From contig CAUJFU010000138.1 in the NCBI GenBank assembly GCA_963169055.1, positions 1 through 10,700 on the forward strand: a stretch of DNA of 10,700 bases, read 5' to 3'. This DNA comes from Myxococcota bacterium. GTDB taxonomy: Bacteria; Myxococcota_C; UBA6777. Under the pieces are notes generated by a model, which was not told the origin of the DNA, made no database searches, and saw only the letters and a list, made by a program, of their open reading frames with translations. Of the stretch, positions 1 through 6,368 are shown in pieces. Numbering within the stretch: the stretch's first letter is position 1; each line of letters opens with the position of its first letter. A program made the translations under genes and the position numbers.

Positions 1-902
1 GGCATCATTTCCATGTTCTTCGATTCGTCAGGCATACTTGCCGTGTTTTTGGGCTCACGAGCCACCGTCGGCGGTTTCGAGGCTCGGGCCACCACAAGCC
101 GCTGCACCTTGGCGATGTAGCGTGGGGAGGGCGTGATGCGATGCGAAACATTAGGAGAACGATGTGCTACGCGATGCGAAACATCAGGAGAACGACGTGC
201 TGCGTGAGTTGAAAGAGAGCGGGACAAAGGCTGAGTCTCCGAATTTTTCCGTCCCTTCGGGGTTTCAAACCGCCCCAACAGCACTGTAGCTCCCACCAAA
301 ATGCAAACCAATGCAGACCACGCCAACAAACGAAACGAAAACAGCGAACGCAACGAAAACAGCGGATACAACGAAAACAGCGGATACAACGAAAACAACG
401 AGCGCAGCGTAGAAAAAAACCAGAACGGTTTGGTTTGCCCTGTTGATGCGGCGTTTGGCTTCGCCGCTATATCCGAGCTTTTTAGATCCTTCGAGTTTTT
501 TAGGCCATCCGTGACTTTTGCGATACCTTCCGCGCTTTTTGATCGAGATACGCCGCCCAAGCTCTGCTGATGTTCGGCTTCTGACACGCTCGAAAATACC
601 CCCTCTAAGATCCGCTGATGTTCGGCTTCTGACACGCTCGAAAAGACACCTTGTGATGGAGCCAAAAGAGCCGATAGCGCGAGATGTTCGCTGACTTCCT
701 GTTGACAAGCCGCGCAATCTCTCTGATGGCGCTCGAAAGCCTCCGAAGACTCGACATCAAGCTCGCCGAAAAGATACGCTTCGCGATCTGCACAAGACGC
801 GATCATCCCGGAACCATCGACGATTGTATATTTGATTTGTTCCGCACAAGACGCCATTCGCTCCGAACCAGCCGATGCTCCGTGCTTGTGTTGTGTTGTC
901 AT
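1..902 (-). CDS. Membrane-anchored zinc-binding anti-sigma factor (partial, runs off left edge)
   Basis: The frame opens with ATG at 902, overlaps the sigma-factor stop as ATGA, and has no stop before the window edge, so at least 300 residues are visible and the C-terminus is missing. A purine-rich GGAGG-type ribosome site lies just upstream, inside the sigma gene. Residues 59-66 read HQRDCAAC, the H-x3-C-x2-C motif of zinc-binding anti-sigma (ZAS) domains, preceded by the typical AYLFGELD segment and Cys37. After a Ser/Lys-rich linker (about 70-160) comes a hydrophobic stretch built of LFSLYP repeats (160-191) and a transmembrane helix (192-210), then a basic, Ser/Pro-rich tail presumably in the periplasm. 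By family knowledge, the cytoplasmic ZAS domain binds and silences the sigma factor encoded just upstream until a stress signal arrives. The signal cannot be read from sequence. Three in-frame tandem duplications (listed separately) lie in the linker, membrane region and tail. The family assignment is firm; function beyond that is inferred. Confidence 0.85.
   Translation of the reverse strand, partial: MTTQHKHGASAGSERMASCAEQIKYTIVDGSGMIASCADREAYLFGELDVESSEAFERHQRDCAACQQEVSEHLALSALLAPSQGVFSSVSEAEHQRILEGVFSSVSEAEHQQSLGGVSRSKSAEGIAKVTDGLKNSKDLKSSDIAAKPNAASTGQTKPFWFFSTLRSLFSLYPLFSLYPLFSLRSLFSFRLLAWSALVCILVGATVLLGRFETPKGRKNSETQPLSRSLSTHAARRSPDVSHRVAHRSPNVSHRITPSPRYIAKVQRLVVARASKPPTVAREPKNTASMPDESKNMEMM
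138..203. repeat. 33-bp in-frame tandem duplication in anti-sigma gene
   Basis: Units 138-170 and 171-203 are near-identical (33 bp, 11 codons). Both begin GCGATGCGAAACAT and encode RRSPDVSHRVA / HRSPNVSHRI-type segments of the extracytoplasmic tail. The unit length is a multiple of three, so the frame is kept. Confidence 0.85.
334..405. repeat. 18-bp tandem repeat in anti-sigma gene (LFSLYP units)
   Basis: Four successive 18-bp units start at 334, 352, 370 and 388. The middle two are identical (AACGAAAACAGCGGATAC); the outer two are diverged. On the minus strand they encode LFSLYP / LFSLRS hexapeptides that make up a hydrophobic stretch just before the transmembrane helix. Confidence 0.85.
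566..644. repeat. 48-bp period in-frame repeat in anti-sigma linker
   Basis: A 31-bp segment at 566-596 recurs exactly at 614-644 (period 48 bp, 16 codons). It encodes FSSVSEAEHQ twice in the cytoplasmic linker between the ZAS domain and the membrane segment. Confidence 0.85.
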
Positions 903-1594
903 CGATCCTCCCCTCCTTGGCCAAGCAGCGACAACCATTCGGGCGCTTGTGTCGTGATATGTGACGCCAGCTTTTTTCGCGCAGAGAAATAGTAACCGCG
1001 TGCGGTGGTTGCTTGGCAAGCCATCAGTTCTGCGATCTCTTTGCCGGATCGCTGTTCGATATCGCGTAGAACAAAAGCGATACGCTCTTGTTCGGAAAGT
1101 CGCTCAAGGGCTTTCCCTAAAAATACCTGAAATTGTTGTGTCCGAAGGTATCCCTCTTGCGAAGCCGGGATCGCCGCGCTATCAGCACGCTCTAACGCAT
1201 CCGATCCGATATCGCGGATCGCTCGCTTGCGCAACCACCCATAACAAGCATGCACCGTCACACGATACAGCCAACCATCGGGGTTTTGCTCTTGATCGAC
1301 CTCTTCCCAACGCTGGTACAAAACAAGCGCCACCTCTTGCAAGATATCCAAGGCCGCTTCCCGATCCCGCAACACCCGACACGCGATCCCCAACAGACGA
1401 TCTTGTCTTTCTTTCAAAAAAGACGAATATGCAGATCGCTTCTTTCGCAAAGAAAGCGCCTCTCTTTCGGACAAAGACATCTCCCTTCTTGTTTCGTCTG
1501 GTTCGCTCTGTTGCATCGCTCCACCCAAGCTGATCGACTGCGACCAGCCCCCAGCAAAGCACACAAACACGGATGATAGATCGATCTCTCGCAT
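899..1594 (-). CDS. ECF-type RNA polymerase sigma factor
   Basis: A sigma-70 family protein of about 231 residues with only regions 2 and 4, the ECF layout. Region 2 spans about residues 57-126 (FLKERQDRLLGIACRVL, DILQEVALVLYQRW, DGWLYRVTVHACYGWLRKR). Region 4 spans about 160-211 (LERLSEQERIAFVLRDIE, GKEIAELMACQATTARGYYF, ARKKL), with the helix-turn-helix that reads the -35 element. I chose ATG at 1594 because AGGA lies 6-7 nt upstream. The open frame extends to a GTG at 1618, and later ATGs at 1516 and 1477 (starting MQQSEP or MSLSER) are possible because the N-terminal extension before region 2 is unusually long. It is translationally coupled (4-nt overlap) to the anti-sigma gene downstream, so the two form one operon. 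By analogy it directs core polymerase to stress genes when released by its partner; its regulon is unknown. Confidence 0.92.
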   Translation of the reverse strand: MREIDLSSVFVCFAGGWSQSISLGGAMQQSEPDETRREMSLSEREALSLRKKRSAYSSFLKERQDRLLGIACRVLRDREAALDILQEVALVLYQRWEEVDQEQNPDGWLYRVTVHACYGWLRKRAIRDIGSDALERADSAAIPASQEGYLRTQQFQVFLGKALERLSEQERIAFVLRDIEQRSGKEIAELMACQATTARGYYFSARKKLASHITTQAPEWLSLLGQGGEDR

Positions 1595-1717
1595 CGCTTT
1601 TCCTGCCTCAATCTCCACAAGCTGCGCCCGTTGCGCGGTAGCTCGATTGCTTTGATCGGCTATAGCGATCTGCGATCCAAAATGTTGGGAACTTGCACAA
1701 AATTTTTTTCGATAGGG

Positions 1718-1888
1718 TAGGACTCACGCAATTAGGCTCGTGATGTGGGGTGGAACCCCACTCCCCGCCATAGAACTTCGTCCCCTTGACCCCGTGTTTG
1801 GCGAACAGATCACAAGTTTTTCAAACCAACGACTCTGTCGCTTGAACGGACGCGAACACGGCTTTTTTTAGCAACCGCGTCACTCCTA
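1718..1888 (-). mobile_element. Structured MITE-like repeat, copy 1
   Basis: This 171-bp element fills the centre of the gap between the hypothetical gene and the sigma gene (1595-1967). Its ends are imperfect inverted repeats: TAGGACTCACGC at 1718 and, read inward from 1888, TAGGAGTGACGC. Read on the minus strand it has an A7 tract with GCCGTGTTCGCG (1851-1869, a 19-bp exact match to copy 4b), then a CAAGCG module, then GGGGTCAAGGGG, and finally a hairpin GTGGGGT-loop-ACCCCAC (1745-1761). No flanking target duplication remains, so it is probably an older insertion. The flanks at 1595-1717 and 1889-1967 show nothing else I can support. Confidence 0.75.
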
Positions 1889-1967
1889 TCCCGCTCCATC
1901 CCCCATCAAAGCGAAACGCGCCCAAACGACCGATTCCGTTCATTCGCCCTGTATCTTCCGAAAGAAC

Positions 1968-2357
1968 TTAGCTGGCCCCCACCAAAGCATCCAACACCCC
2001 ATCCGACAACAAGCCCGATGCGTCCAGCTCAAGCTCCAAAGCATCTTCTGGAAACTCCATCGCAAGGCTAGAAGAAAAGCGCACTCGAAACCGCGTCACC
2101 CCTCCTGCTTGTTTCGATGGATACACACAAACCACCATTCCCCGACAACCCGCCAACGGCTGACCCGATTCTGGCAACACACGCACAGCATCGCCCAACA
2201 AAAATGGAAACCCATCAAACCCTCGCATCGACGGAGGTTCCGCCACGATGGTCGGCAACGTTCCGCTGTCGTCGCGTTGCTTGTTGTACGCAGCAGTTTG
2301 TGGTTGAAGAGGAGGATGAAAAAAAAGCGCATGCTGAGATGAGCTAGGCTTACGCAT
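1968..2357 (-). CDS. Small hypothetical protein with SH3/KOW-like C-terminal half
   Basis: An open frame of 129 residues with an AAGGG ribosome site about 7 nt before the ATG. I do not recognise a named family. The first 45 or so residues look disordered (Ser, Gln, Pro). From about residue 50 the protein has alternating hydrophobic strands (LLGDAVRVLPE, RGMVVCVYP, TRFRVRFSS, FPEDALELELDA). That pattern resembles small SH3-like barrels of the GDxVRV...GxVVxV...YxVRF type, with an acidic C-terminus. There is no signal peptide or membrane helix, so it is probably cytoplasmic. It sits alone between two intergenic repeats, with the tandem TGTGA-N6-TCACA array about 270-390 bp upstream of its start. 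It could be spurious, but the strand bias, ribosome site and strand-like pattern favour a real gene. Confidence 0.6.
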   Translation of the reverse strand: MRKPSSSQHALFFHPPLQPQTAAYNKQRDDSGTLPTIVAEPPSMRGFDGFPFLLGDAVRVLPESGQPLAGCRGMVVCVYPSKQAGGVTRFRVRFSSSLAMEFPEDALELELDASGLLSDGVLDALVGAS

Positions 2358-2629
2358 AATCGAACCCTTTCAAGGCTCCCGATACTTCGCCTCGCTCGAC
2401 TCCGCAAGCGATCACAAAGCATTCAGGACTCTCTTGCTTAATGGTTCCTCGGTAAGGTGTTAATTCGTATGTTGAATGACTTCGAGGTGTCTGTTTGTGT
2501 CCGTCCATTGACACCACAGCCCTCTTCTACGACGACCATCAAAAAAAAAAGTTAAGCGCCGTGCTGTTTTTTTTAACAACTGTTGCGTATTACCTGTCTC
2601 CGCCTTTTCTCCGTAAGGAAAATATTTTC
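2358..2629. other. Intergenic stretch with A-tract/T-tract inverted repeat
   Basis: No gene is supported here. A run of ten A (2541-2550) and a run of eight T (2567-2574) flank a short AGC/GCT pairing and a GTTAA/TTAAC pair. Read on the minus strand this gives a weak stem followed by ten T, so it might end minus-strand transcription from the lipoprotein operon, but the stem is too AT-rich and irregular to call a terminator. The minus-strand sequence just before the 2357 start is expected to hold that gene's promoter; no clear -35/-10 pair is visible. Confidence 0.35.
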
Positions 2630-2750
2630 TGTGAGATATGTCACATAACGCTTTTTTTTTGTGAGATACGTCACATGACGCTTTTTTTTGTGAGATACGT
2701 CACATGGCGCTTTTTTTCTGTGAGATATGTCACATGACGCTTTTTTTTCT
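2630..2750. repeat. Four tandem ~30-bp units, each with a CRP/FNR-like palindrome and T-tract
   Basis: Four units follow head to tail, with palindromes at 2630-2645, 2660-2675, 2689-2704 and 2719-2734 (spacing 30, 29, 30 bp). Each palindrome is TGTGAGATAYGTCACA, an exact match to the TGTGA-N6-TCACA consensus known for CRP-family dimers, followed by TRRCGC and 7-9 T. The array lies in the gap between the 3' end of the lipoprotein gene and the 5' end of the minus-strand hypothetical gene. The sequence is direct; binding by a CRP/FNR-type regulator is inference. The even spacing of close to three helical turns places all sites, and the A/T-tracts, on roughly the same face of the helix. Confidence 0.85.
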
Positions 2751-2795
2751 GCGATGGCTACGAGATCACAGAGGCGTGTGTTTGACTTTTTGAAA

Positions 2796-3042
2796 TAGGA
2801 GTGACGCGGTTGGGCCCCCAACCCCCGTGTTTGCAGCACTCCAATCGGCAGAAGCAGCTTGAGGCTTGGCGCGCATTGGGGATATGCCCCCAAACCCCGT
2901 GTTTGCAGCACTCCAAGCGGCAGTGTCGTTGGTGTGGAAAGCACTTGTTCACCCCGCCAAGACGGGGTCAAGGGAGCGTGGCTCCCTTGCGGGGCGTGGG
3001 GTGGAACCCCACAAACGCACCCAACAAGCCACTCCTCTCCTA
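2796..3042 (+). mobile_element. Structured MITE-like repeat, copy 2 (with target duplication)
   Basis: A 247-bp element flanked by the perfect direct repeat TTGAAA (2790-2795 and 3043-3048). The left end reads TAGGAGTGACGCGGTTGGG. The right end, read inward, is TAGGAG followed by an AGGAG duplication and TGGCTTGTTGGG, so the terminal repeats match apart from this duplication and a few substitutions. It carries the GTGTTTGC...CAAGCGG module twice (37-bp copies at 2815-2851 and 2887-2923). Three consecutive hairpins follow: ACCCCG/CGGGGT (2951-2968), AAGGGAGC/GCTCCCTT with a GTG loop (2970-2988), and GTGGGGT/ACCCCAC with a GGA loop (2996-3012). There is no transposase. Its right terminal TAG, read on the minus strand, is the stop codon of the lipoprotein gene. 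Confidence 0.85.
2815..2923 (+). repeat. 37-bp direct repeat pair inside repeat copy 2
   Basis: The segments at 2815-2851 and 2887-2923 are almost identical (CCCCCAA...CCCGTGTTTGCAGC then ACTCCAAKCGGCAG), with a 72-bp period. This is an internal duplication of the element's module, making copy 2 longer than copies 1 and 4b. Confidence 0.85.
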
Positions 3043-4035
3043 TTGAAATTGAATAACGAGACGGGGTTCTTTTCCTTGGAGGGCGGGATCGAATCCGGTG
3101 AGGGTTCGACTGCTTTTGTATTTTTCGCCGTCTTGGTCGGTGGCTGCGTTAAAAAGAAACACACTGACGGCGTTTCCAGCACGCCAATCGGGTTGTGCAA
3201 AGACTTCTTGGAGCAGCGCTTTCAGATCTTTGGGGACTTGGTAGGGAGTTTGTCGATCCCAACAATCTTTTTTGCGCTGGGGGCAATCGTATTCGTACTT
3301 GGGGGAGGTGCTGTCATCGCTGCAATCGGCGTTGCATCGGACGATCCAGCGATCGATCTTGGCGGTGGTCTTGCTGCGTTGATCGGGCCTACCTTGGACG
3401 TAATCTTGGACGTTGTAGGCAGCGGAATCTGCGGCCTTTTCTGCGTAGACGTTGATCATCAAGCGGTTGTTGCTATCGACTTCGTTCTGCGGATAAAAGG
3501 ACAGATACGCGGAAACGACGGTAGCGCCTTGGGGAACAGCGACTTGTCGAAAGCGAAACGCTGTAAAATAAGAGGGGTTACCTGTTGCAAAGTGCCGTCC
3601 CAAGGGAACCGTTTTTCCAGAAAAGTAGTTCCACGCTGTGCCGCTCATCAGATAAGAGGCGACCACATCTTCGGGGTGTGTGATCATAAGGGAGATCGGG
3701 CCTGTTGTATCAGGCATGGGAGGCTCTACGATGCTTTCTTGTGCGATCTCTGTGCTTATCTCAGGTGAGCTTTCTACTTTTTCTGCAACCCATTCTCCGC
3801 CGCCGTCGGTGACAGCTTCGGCGCTCGGTTCGGAGGTTGTTTCTGCGATGGTTTCCGAGGATATTTCTTGCGAAACTTCCGCTCCTATGGGTTCTTCGGG
3901 GGTTGTTTCGCTTGCGGATTCTTGGCGGGGTTCGCCGCCGCTGATTTCTCCTTCGGCGAGGGAGGCTGACGGCGGGCAAGCAGGCAGCCCGATCAAGAGA
4001 ACAAGACCGATCACTAGATATCCAAAACAACGCAT
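3040..4035 (-). CDS. Secreted lipoprotein with acidic linker and C-terminal beta-sandwich-like domain
   Basis: A 331-residue protein with a strong AGGAG ribosome site 6 nt before the ATG. Residues 1-20 are a lipoprotein signal peptide ending in the lipobox LPAC, with Cys20 as the acylated residue. Residues 21-113 form a Glu/Ser/Thr/Pro/Ala linker of short repeats (such as SETTPEEP, SQEISSETIAETTSEP), likely a flexible spacer. Residues 114-331 form a globular domain: GATVVSAYLSFYP, SNNRLMINVYAE, a four-Cys stretch (RCNADCSDD...YDCPQRKKDCWD), then VPKDLKALLQEVFAQPDWRAG and a final PRLVIQF strand. This pattern (structural strand, W..G, D-L-x2-L-x-QEV, RLVIxF end) is seen in surface DNRLRE-type or jelly-roll domains; its ligand is unknown. 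It follows the TPP-enzyme gene by 22 bp and is probably cotranscribed. The stop codon TAG is contributed by the inserted repeat, so the native C-terminus has been trimmed. Confidence 0.85.
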   Translation of the reverse strand: MRCFGYLVIGLVLLIGLPACPPSASLAEGEISGGEPRQESASETTPEEPIGAEVSQEISSETIAETTSEPSAEAVTDGGGEWVAEKVESSPEISTEIAQESIVEPPMPDTTGPISLMITHPEDVVASYLMSGTAWNYFSGKTVPLGRHFATGNPSYFTAFRFRQVAVPQGATVVSAYLSFYPQNEVDSNNRLMINVYAEKAADSAAYNVQDYVQGRPDQRSKTTAKIDRWIVRCNADCSDDSTSPKYEYDCPQRKKDCWDRQTPYQVPKDLKALLQEVFAQPDWRAGNAVSVFLFNAATDQDGEKYKSSRTLTGFDPALQGKEPRLVIQFQ

Positions 4036-4057
4036 CTTTCGCTCCTATAGAGGGCCA

Positions 4058-5812
4058 TCAGATCGACATCGAGCCTTCGCGGAAATCGCTGTTTGCAAGG
4101 TGAACGTTGATGCAAACGGGCGTTCCTTCGGCGGCGAGGCGCTTGGCTTCGTCGAGAACGCTGTCGATCTGGCTACTGTCAGTGAGCAAGATGCCTTTGG
4201 CTCCGTAGCCTTCGGCCACTTTGTGATAATCGGTGCGGCGCAGCTCTGTTCCGACGGCATCACCGAGGATCTTGACTTGGTCGCGGGCGATCTGCTGCCA
4301 GCTTGCGTCGTTTCCGATCACAGCGATCGGCGCGAAGCCGCTGCGCACGCACGTATCAAACTCCGCGATACTGTAGGCACACGAGCCATCCCCATAAAAC
4401 AACCAGACTTCAGCGCTAGGACGCACGCTTGCCGCTCCCACCGCAAAGCCTCCGCCAACGCCCAAAGTGCCGAAGACTCCGGGGTCGAGCCAACTCAACG
4501 GGCCGCGAGGCCGCACGATGTACGAACCTGTCGCCACAAAGTCGCCTCCATCCACGATCAATACGCTATCTTCGGCGATCTTTTCTTCGATGCGCAAAAA
4601 GAGATGGATCGGATCAACCAACGGTCCCTCTGTTCGGGCGCTTTTGAGGATCTCTGCATCCCTCGCATCTTCGCGTGTTTTCAAAACGCCGAACCAGTCG
4701 CCCCATTTCTTGCGCTGAATCACGCGCTGAGACAACTGCACCAAAAAGTGTCCGGGATGCGCTTGGATCGGGATCGTCGGGCGTCGGTTTTTCTTGAGCG
4801 CCGCAGGATCGAGGTTGATGCTGATCAGTTCGGCCTTTTTGTTGATCTTGAGCCCGTAGCCAAGACGAAAATCGAACGGAAAGCCTGCAACGATCACCAC
4901 ATCTGCTTCTTTTAACGCAGCGCTTCGCTGATGCCGAAATTGCACTTCGTTAAATCGCCCCAATAGACCGCGTGATGCGCCCCCCAAAAACGTCGGGATA
5001 CCCAACGTCCGCACCGCAGAGGCCAAAGCTTCCGCCCGATCGGGCGTCAAGTTCACCATCGCTTGGTTTCCGATCACCAACACAGGCTTCGATGCGCTCG
5101 ATAGGGCCGCAGCCACCTGTTCCAATTGACGACCCACCCCCAAACCAAACGGCAGTTCAAACGACGGCCAACCCGGGATCGGCAGATGCGGCATATGGAA
5201 TTGATGCTGGAGATATCCTTTCATCGCCAACTGTGCGGCCTTTCCGACGACGCCCTTCATCTTGTCGACGCCCGACTCTTTCATGTACCACTCTTCCACG
5301 ATCTCTTTCGGATACAGCACATCCACGGGGATCTCCAAAAACACCGGCCCCGGCACGCCTTCCGTCGCCACCGCAAAGGCTTTTTCCAACATCGGCACCA
5401 GATCGCCCACTTTGTTGCAACGCGCCGCCCACTTGGTGATCGGCTTCATCAACGACAACTGATCGATATCTTGCAAAGAACCCCGTCCCCGCAAGACGGT
5501 TGCAGTCGCACCACCCAAGATCAAGATCGGCTGCTGCGCTTCTTGTGCGTTTTTGACCGCTGTCACGGTGTTGGTCACCCCCGGCCCTGCGGTCACAGCG
5601 CAAACGCCCGGGATGCCCGTCATTCGGCTCGCTGCATCCGCCGCAAACGCCGCTGTCGCCTCGTCTCGAACATCCACCACCGTCAGGCCGTGCATCTTCG
5701 CGCCCTGCAAGATCGGCGAGATATGCCCCCCACAAAGGTTGTACAAACAAGACACGCCATGCGCCGCCAACACCTCGCCCACTATCGAACCACCGTGTAT
5801 ATGCTCGCTCAT
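4058..5812 (-). CDS. Thiamine-diphosphate enzyme resembling ILVBL / 2-hydroxyacyl-CoA lyase (acetolactate-synthase family)
   Basis: A 584-residue member of the TPP-dependent acetolactate synthase superfamily with the usual three domains. The N-terminal PYR domain contains the catalytic glutamate in [18 protein letters not shown] (Glu51) and the [20 protein letters not shown] loop. A central domain runs about 190-350. The C-terminal PP domain has the metal/diphosphate motif GDG (474-476) followed by ND (501-502). Segments such as [60 protein letters not shown] with [19 protein letters not shown], and the C-terminal DFREGS follow, as I recall it, human ILVBL (HACL2) more closely than bacterial IlvB. 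A 2-hydroxyacyl-CoA lyase or related C-C lyase/ligase activity is therefore the best guess, not branched-chain amino acid synthesis; no small regulatory subunit is adjacent. I chose ATG at 5812 because GGAG lies 6 nt upstream; an in-frame ATG at 5824 has a poorer site. Confidence 0.9.
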   Translation of the reverse strand: MSEHIHGGSIVGEVLAAHGVSCLYNLCGGHISPILQGAKMHGLTVVDVRDEATAAFAADAASRMTGIPGVCAVTAGPGVTNTVTAVKNAQEAQQPILILGGATATVLRGRGSLQDIDQLSLMKPITKWAARCNKVGDLVPMLEKAFAVATEGVPGPVFLEIPVDVLYPKEIVEEWYMKESGVDKMKGVVGKAAQLAMKGYLQHQFHMPHLPIPGWPSFELPFGLGVGRQLEQVAAALSSASKPVLVIGNQAMVNLTPDRAEALASAVRTLGIPTFLGGASRGLLGRFNEVQFRHQRSAALKEADVVIVAGFPFDFRLGYGLKINKKAELISINLDPAALKKNRRPTIPIQAHPGHFLVQLSQRVIQRKKWGDWFGVLKTREDARDAEILKSARTEGPLVDPIHLFLRIEEKIAEDSVLIVDGGDFVATGSYIVRPRGPLSWLDPGVFGTLGVGGGFAVGAASVRPSAEVWLFYGDGSCAYSIAEFDTCVRSGFAPIAVIGNDASWQQIARDQVKILGDAVGTELRRTDYHKVAEGYGAKGILLTDSSQIDSVLDEAKRLAAEGTPVCINVHLANSDFREGSMSI

Positions 5813-5818
5813 CGAAAA

Positions 5819-5822
5819 CTCC
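5819..5822 (-). promoter_or_regulatory. Ribosome binding site deciding the 5812 start
   Basis: On the minus strand GGAG lies 6 nt before the ATG at 5812 and overlaps the upstream in-frame ATG at 5824. This supports the shorter protein start (MSEHIHGG). Confidence 0.6.
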
Positions 5823-5937
5823 ATCTTTCTGTTTCACCCAAGCCCACGCAGGTGTCGCTCGGCACAAAACACGAATATCGCCGAAAAGACAAGCCGATCG
5901 TAAGAGGGCCAACTTGTCACGCACCTTCTGCGCGCCC

Positions 5938-5966
5938 ATCACAACCGCACCAACCCGTTCTGTCAA
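5938..5966 (-). promoter_or_regulatory. Candidate sigma-70 promoter for the TPP-enzyme/lipoprotein operon
   Basis: On the minus strand, TTGACA (5966-5961) is followed by a 17-bp spacer and TGTGAT (5943-5938), a consensus -35 and a 4/6 -10. Transcription would start near 5931, leaving a leader of about 120 nt before the 5812 start. It lies just inside the left boundary of repeat copy 3, between element and gene. Confidence 0.5.
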
Positions 5967-5992
5967 GCAGATGGCTCGATTTTTTTGATCCA

Positions 5993-6253
5993 TCGGACTT
6001 GCGCTTGGGAATGGTTTCTGTGGGGCTTTGCCCCACACCCCACAAGGGAGCACCGCTCCCTTGACCCCGCATCGGCGGGACGATCAGCCGTCTTTCAAAC
6101 AAACCACTGCACCGCTTGAAAGGGCGCAAACACGCCTTTTTCGCCCATGACACCGCTTGGATGCGAACATGGGGGTTTTGTCCAACGACACCATCCGAAC
6201 GCAAACACGCCTTTTTGCCCCGTTGTATCGCTCGGATGTGGCCCGAATAAGCC
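5993..6253 (-). mobile_element. Structured MITE-like repeat, copy 3 (expanded module array)
   Basis: The element fills most of the divergent gap between the TPP-enzyme gene and dapD. The left end, TCGGACTTGCGC at 5993-6004, matches the family terminus TAGGACTTACGC at 10 of 12 positions; the right end is not clear. Hairpin GTGGGGC/GCCCCAC with a TTT loop (6020-6036) and hairpin AAGGGAGC/GCTCCCTT with an ACC loop (6044-6062) are intact, followed by CCCGC/GCGGG pairing. The TTTCAAAC and CGCTTGAA module then expands into about four imperfect units of 37-43 bp (near 6102, 6146, 6184 and 6220), each like ACACCGCTTGGATGCGAACA with a T-run. No flanking duplication is visible. Confidence 0.7.
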
Positions 6254-6257
6254 TTGC

Positions 6258-6286
6258 TTGCTTCGGTGCTGCCCCTTCGTTATGAT
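6258..6286 (+). promoter_or_regulatory. Candidate sigma-70 promoter for dapD
   Basis: TTGCTT (6258-6263), a 17-bp spacer and TATGAT (6281-6286) make a good -35/-10 pair on the plus strand. The start would lie near 6293, with a leader of about 75 nt before the dapD ATG. It begins immediately after the last unit of repeat copy 3. Confidence 0.55.
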
Positions 6287-6368
6287 GCGCCGCCGAAACG
6301 TATGCCGAGATGTTGCATCCAAGGCATACCATCGGACACCCCCATCCACCGAGACGAAAGAGGAAGCC

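Noticed and set aside
1687-1716. GGAACTT on the plus strand as an ECF sigma promoter
   Set aside because: It points away from the sigma gene into the non-coding repeat and has no matching -10; GGAACC near 2440 on the minus strand has too short a spacer.
2630-2750. Tandem 30-bp repeats as a CRISPR array
   Set aside because: The units abut with only a T-run between them and no unique spacers; repeats at regular 30-bp period without spacers are a minisatellite/operator array.
2630-2750. Four stacked intrinsic terminators (palindrome plus T-run)
   Set aside because: The stem would be 5 AT-rich pairs around a 6-nt loop, and six bases separate it from the T-run, so it is too weak for a terminator.
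2495-2971. Open frames on both strands across the repeat array (for example 2495-2737 plus, 2573-2971 minus)
   Set aside because: They translate the tandem repeats and the MITE (runs such as VTYLTKKKR), with no family features or ribosome sites.
2866-4915. Long plus-strand open frames opposite the lipoprotein and TPP-enzyme genes
   Set aside because: They are antisense shadows; the minus strand carries clear signal peptide, motifs and ribosome sites.
5126-6064. A 312-codon plus-strand and a 298-codon minus-strand frame near the start of the TPP-enzyme gene
   Set aside because: Both are shadows of the enzyme frame, with Arg/His-rich or Gly/Arg-rich composition and no recognisable domains.
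6147-6368. N-terminal extension of dapD from 6147
   Set aside because: The frame is open, but this stretch is repeat copy 3 plus the promoter. The ATG at 6369 has a ribosome site and starts a normal DapD sequence.
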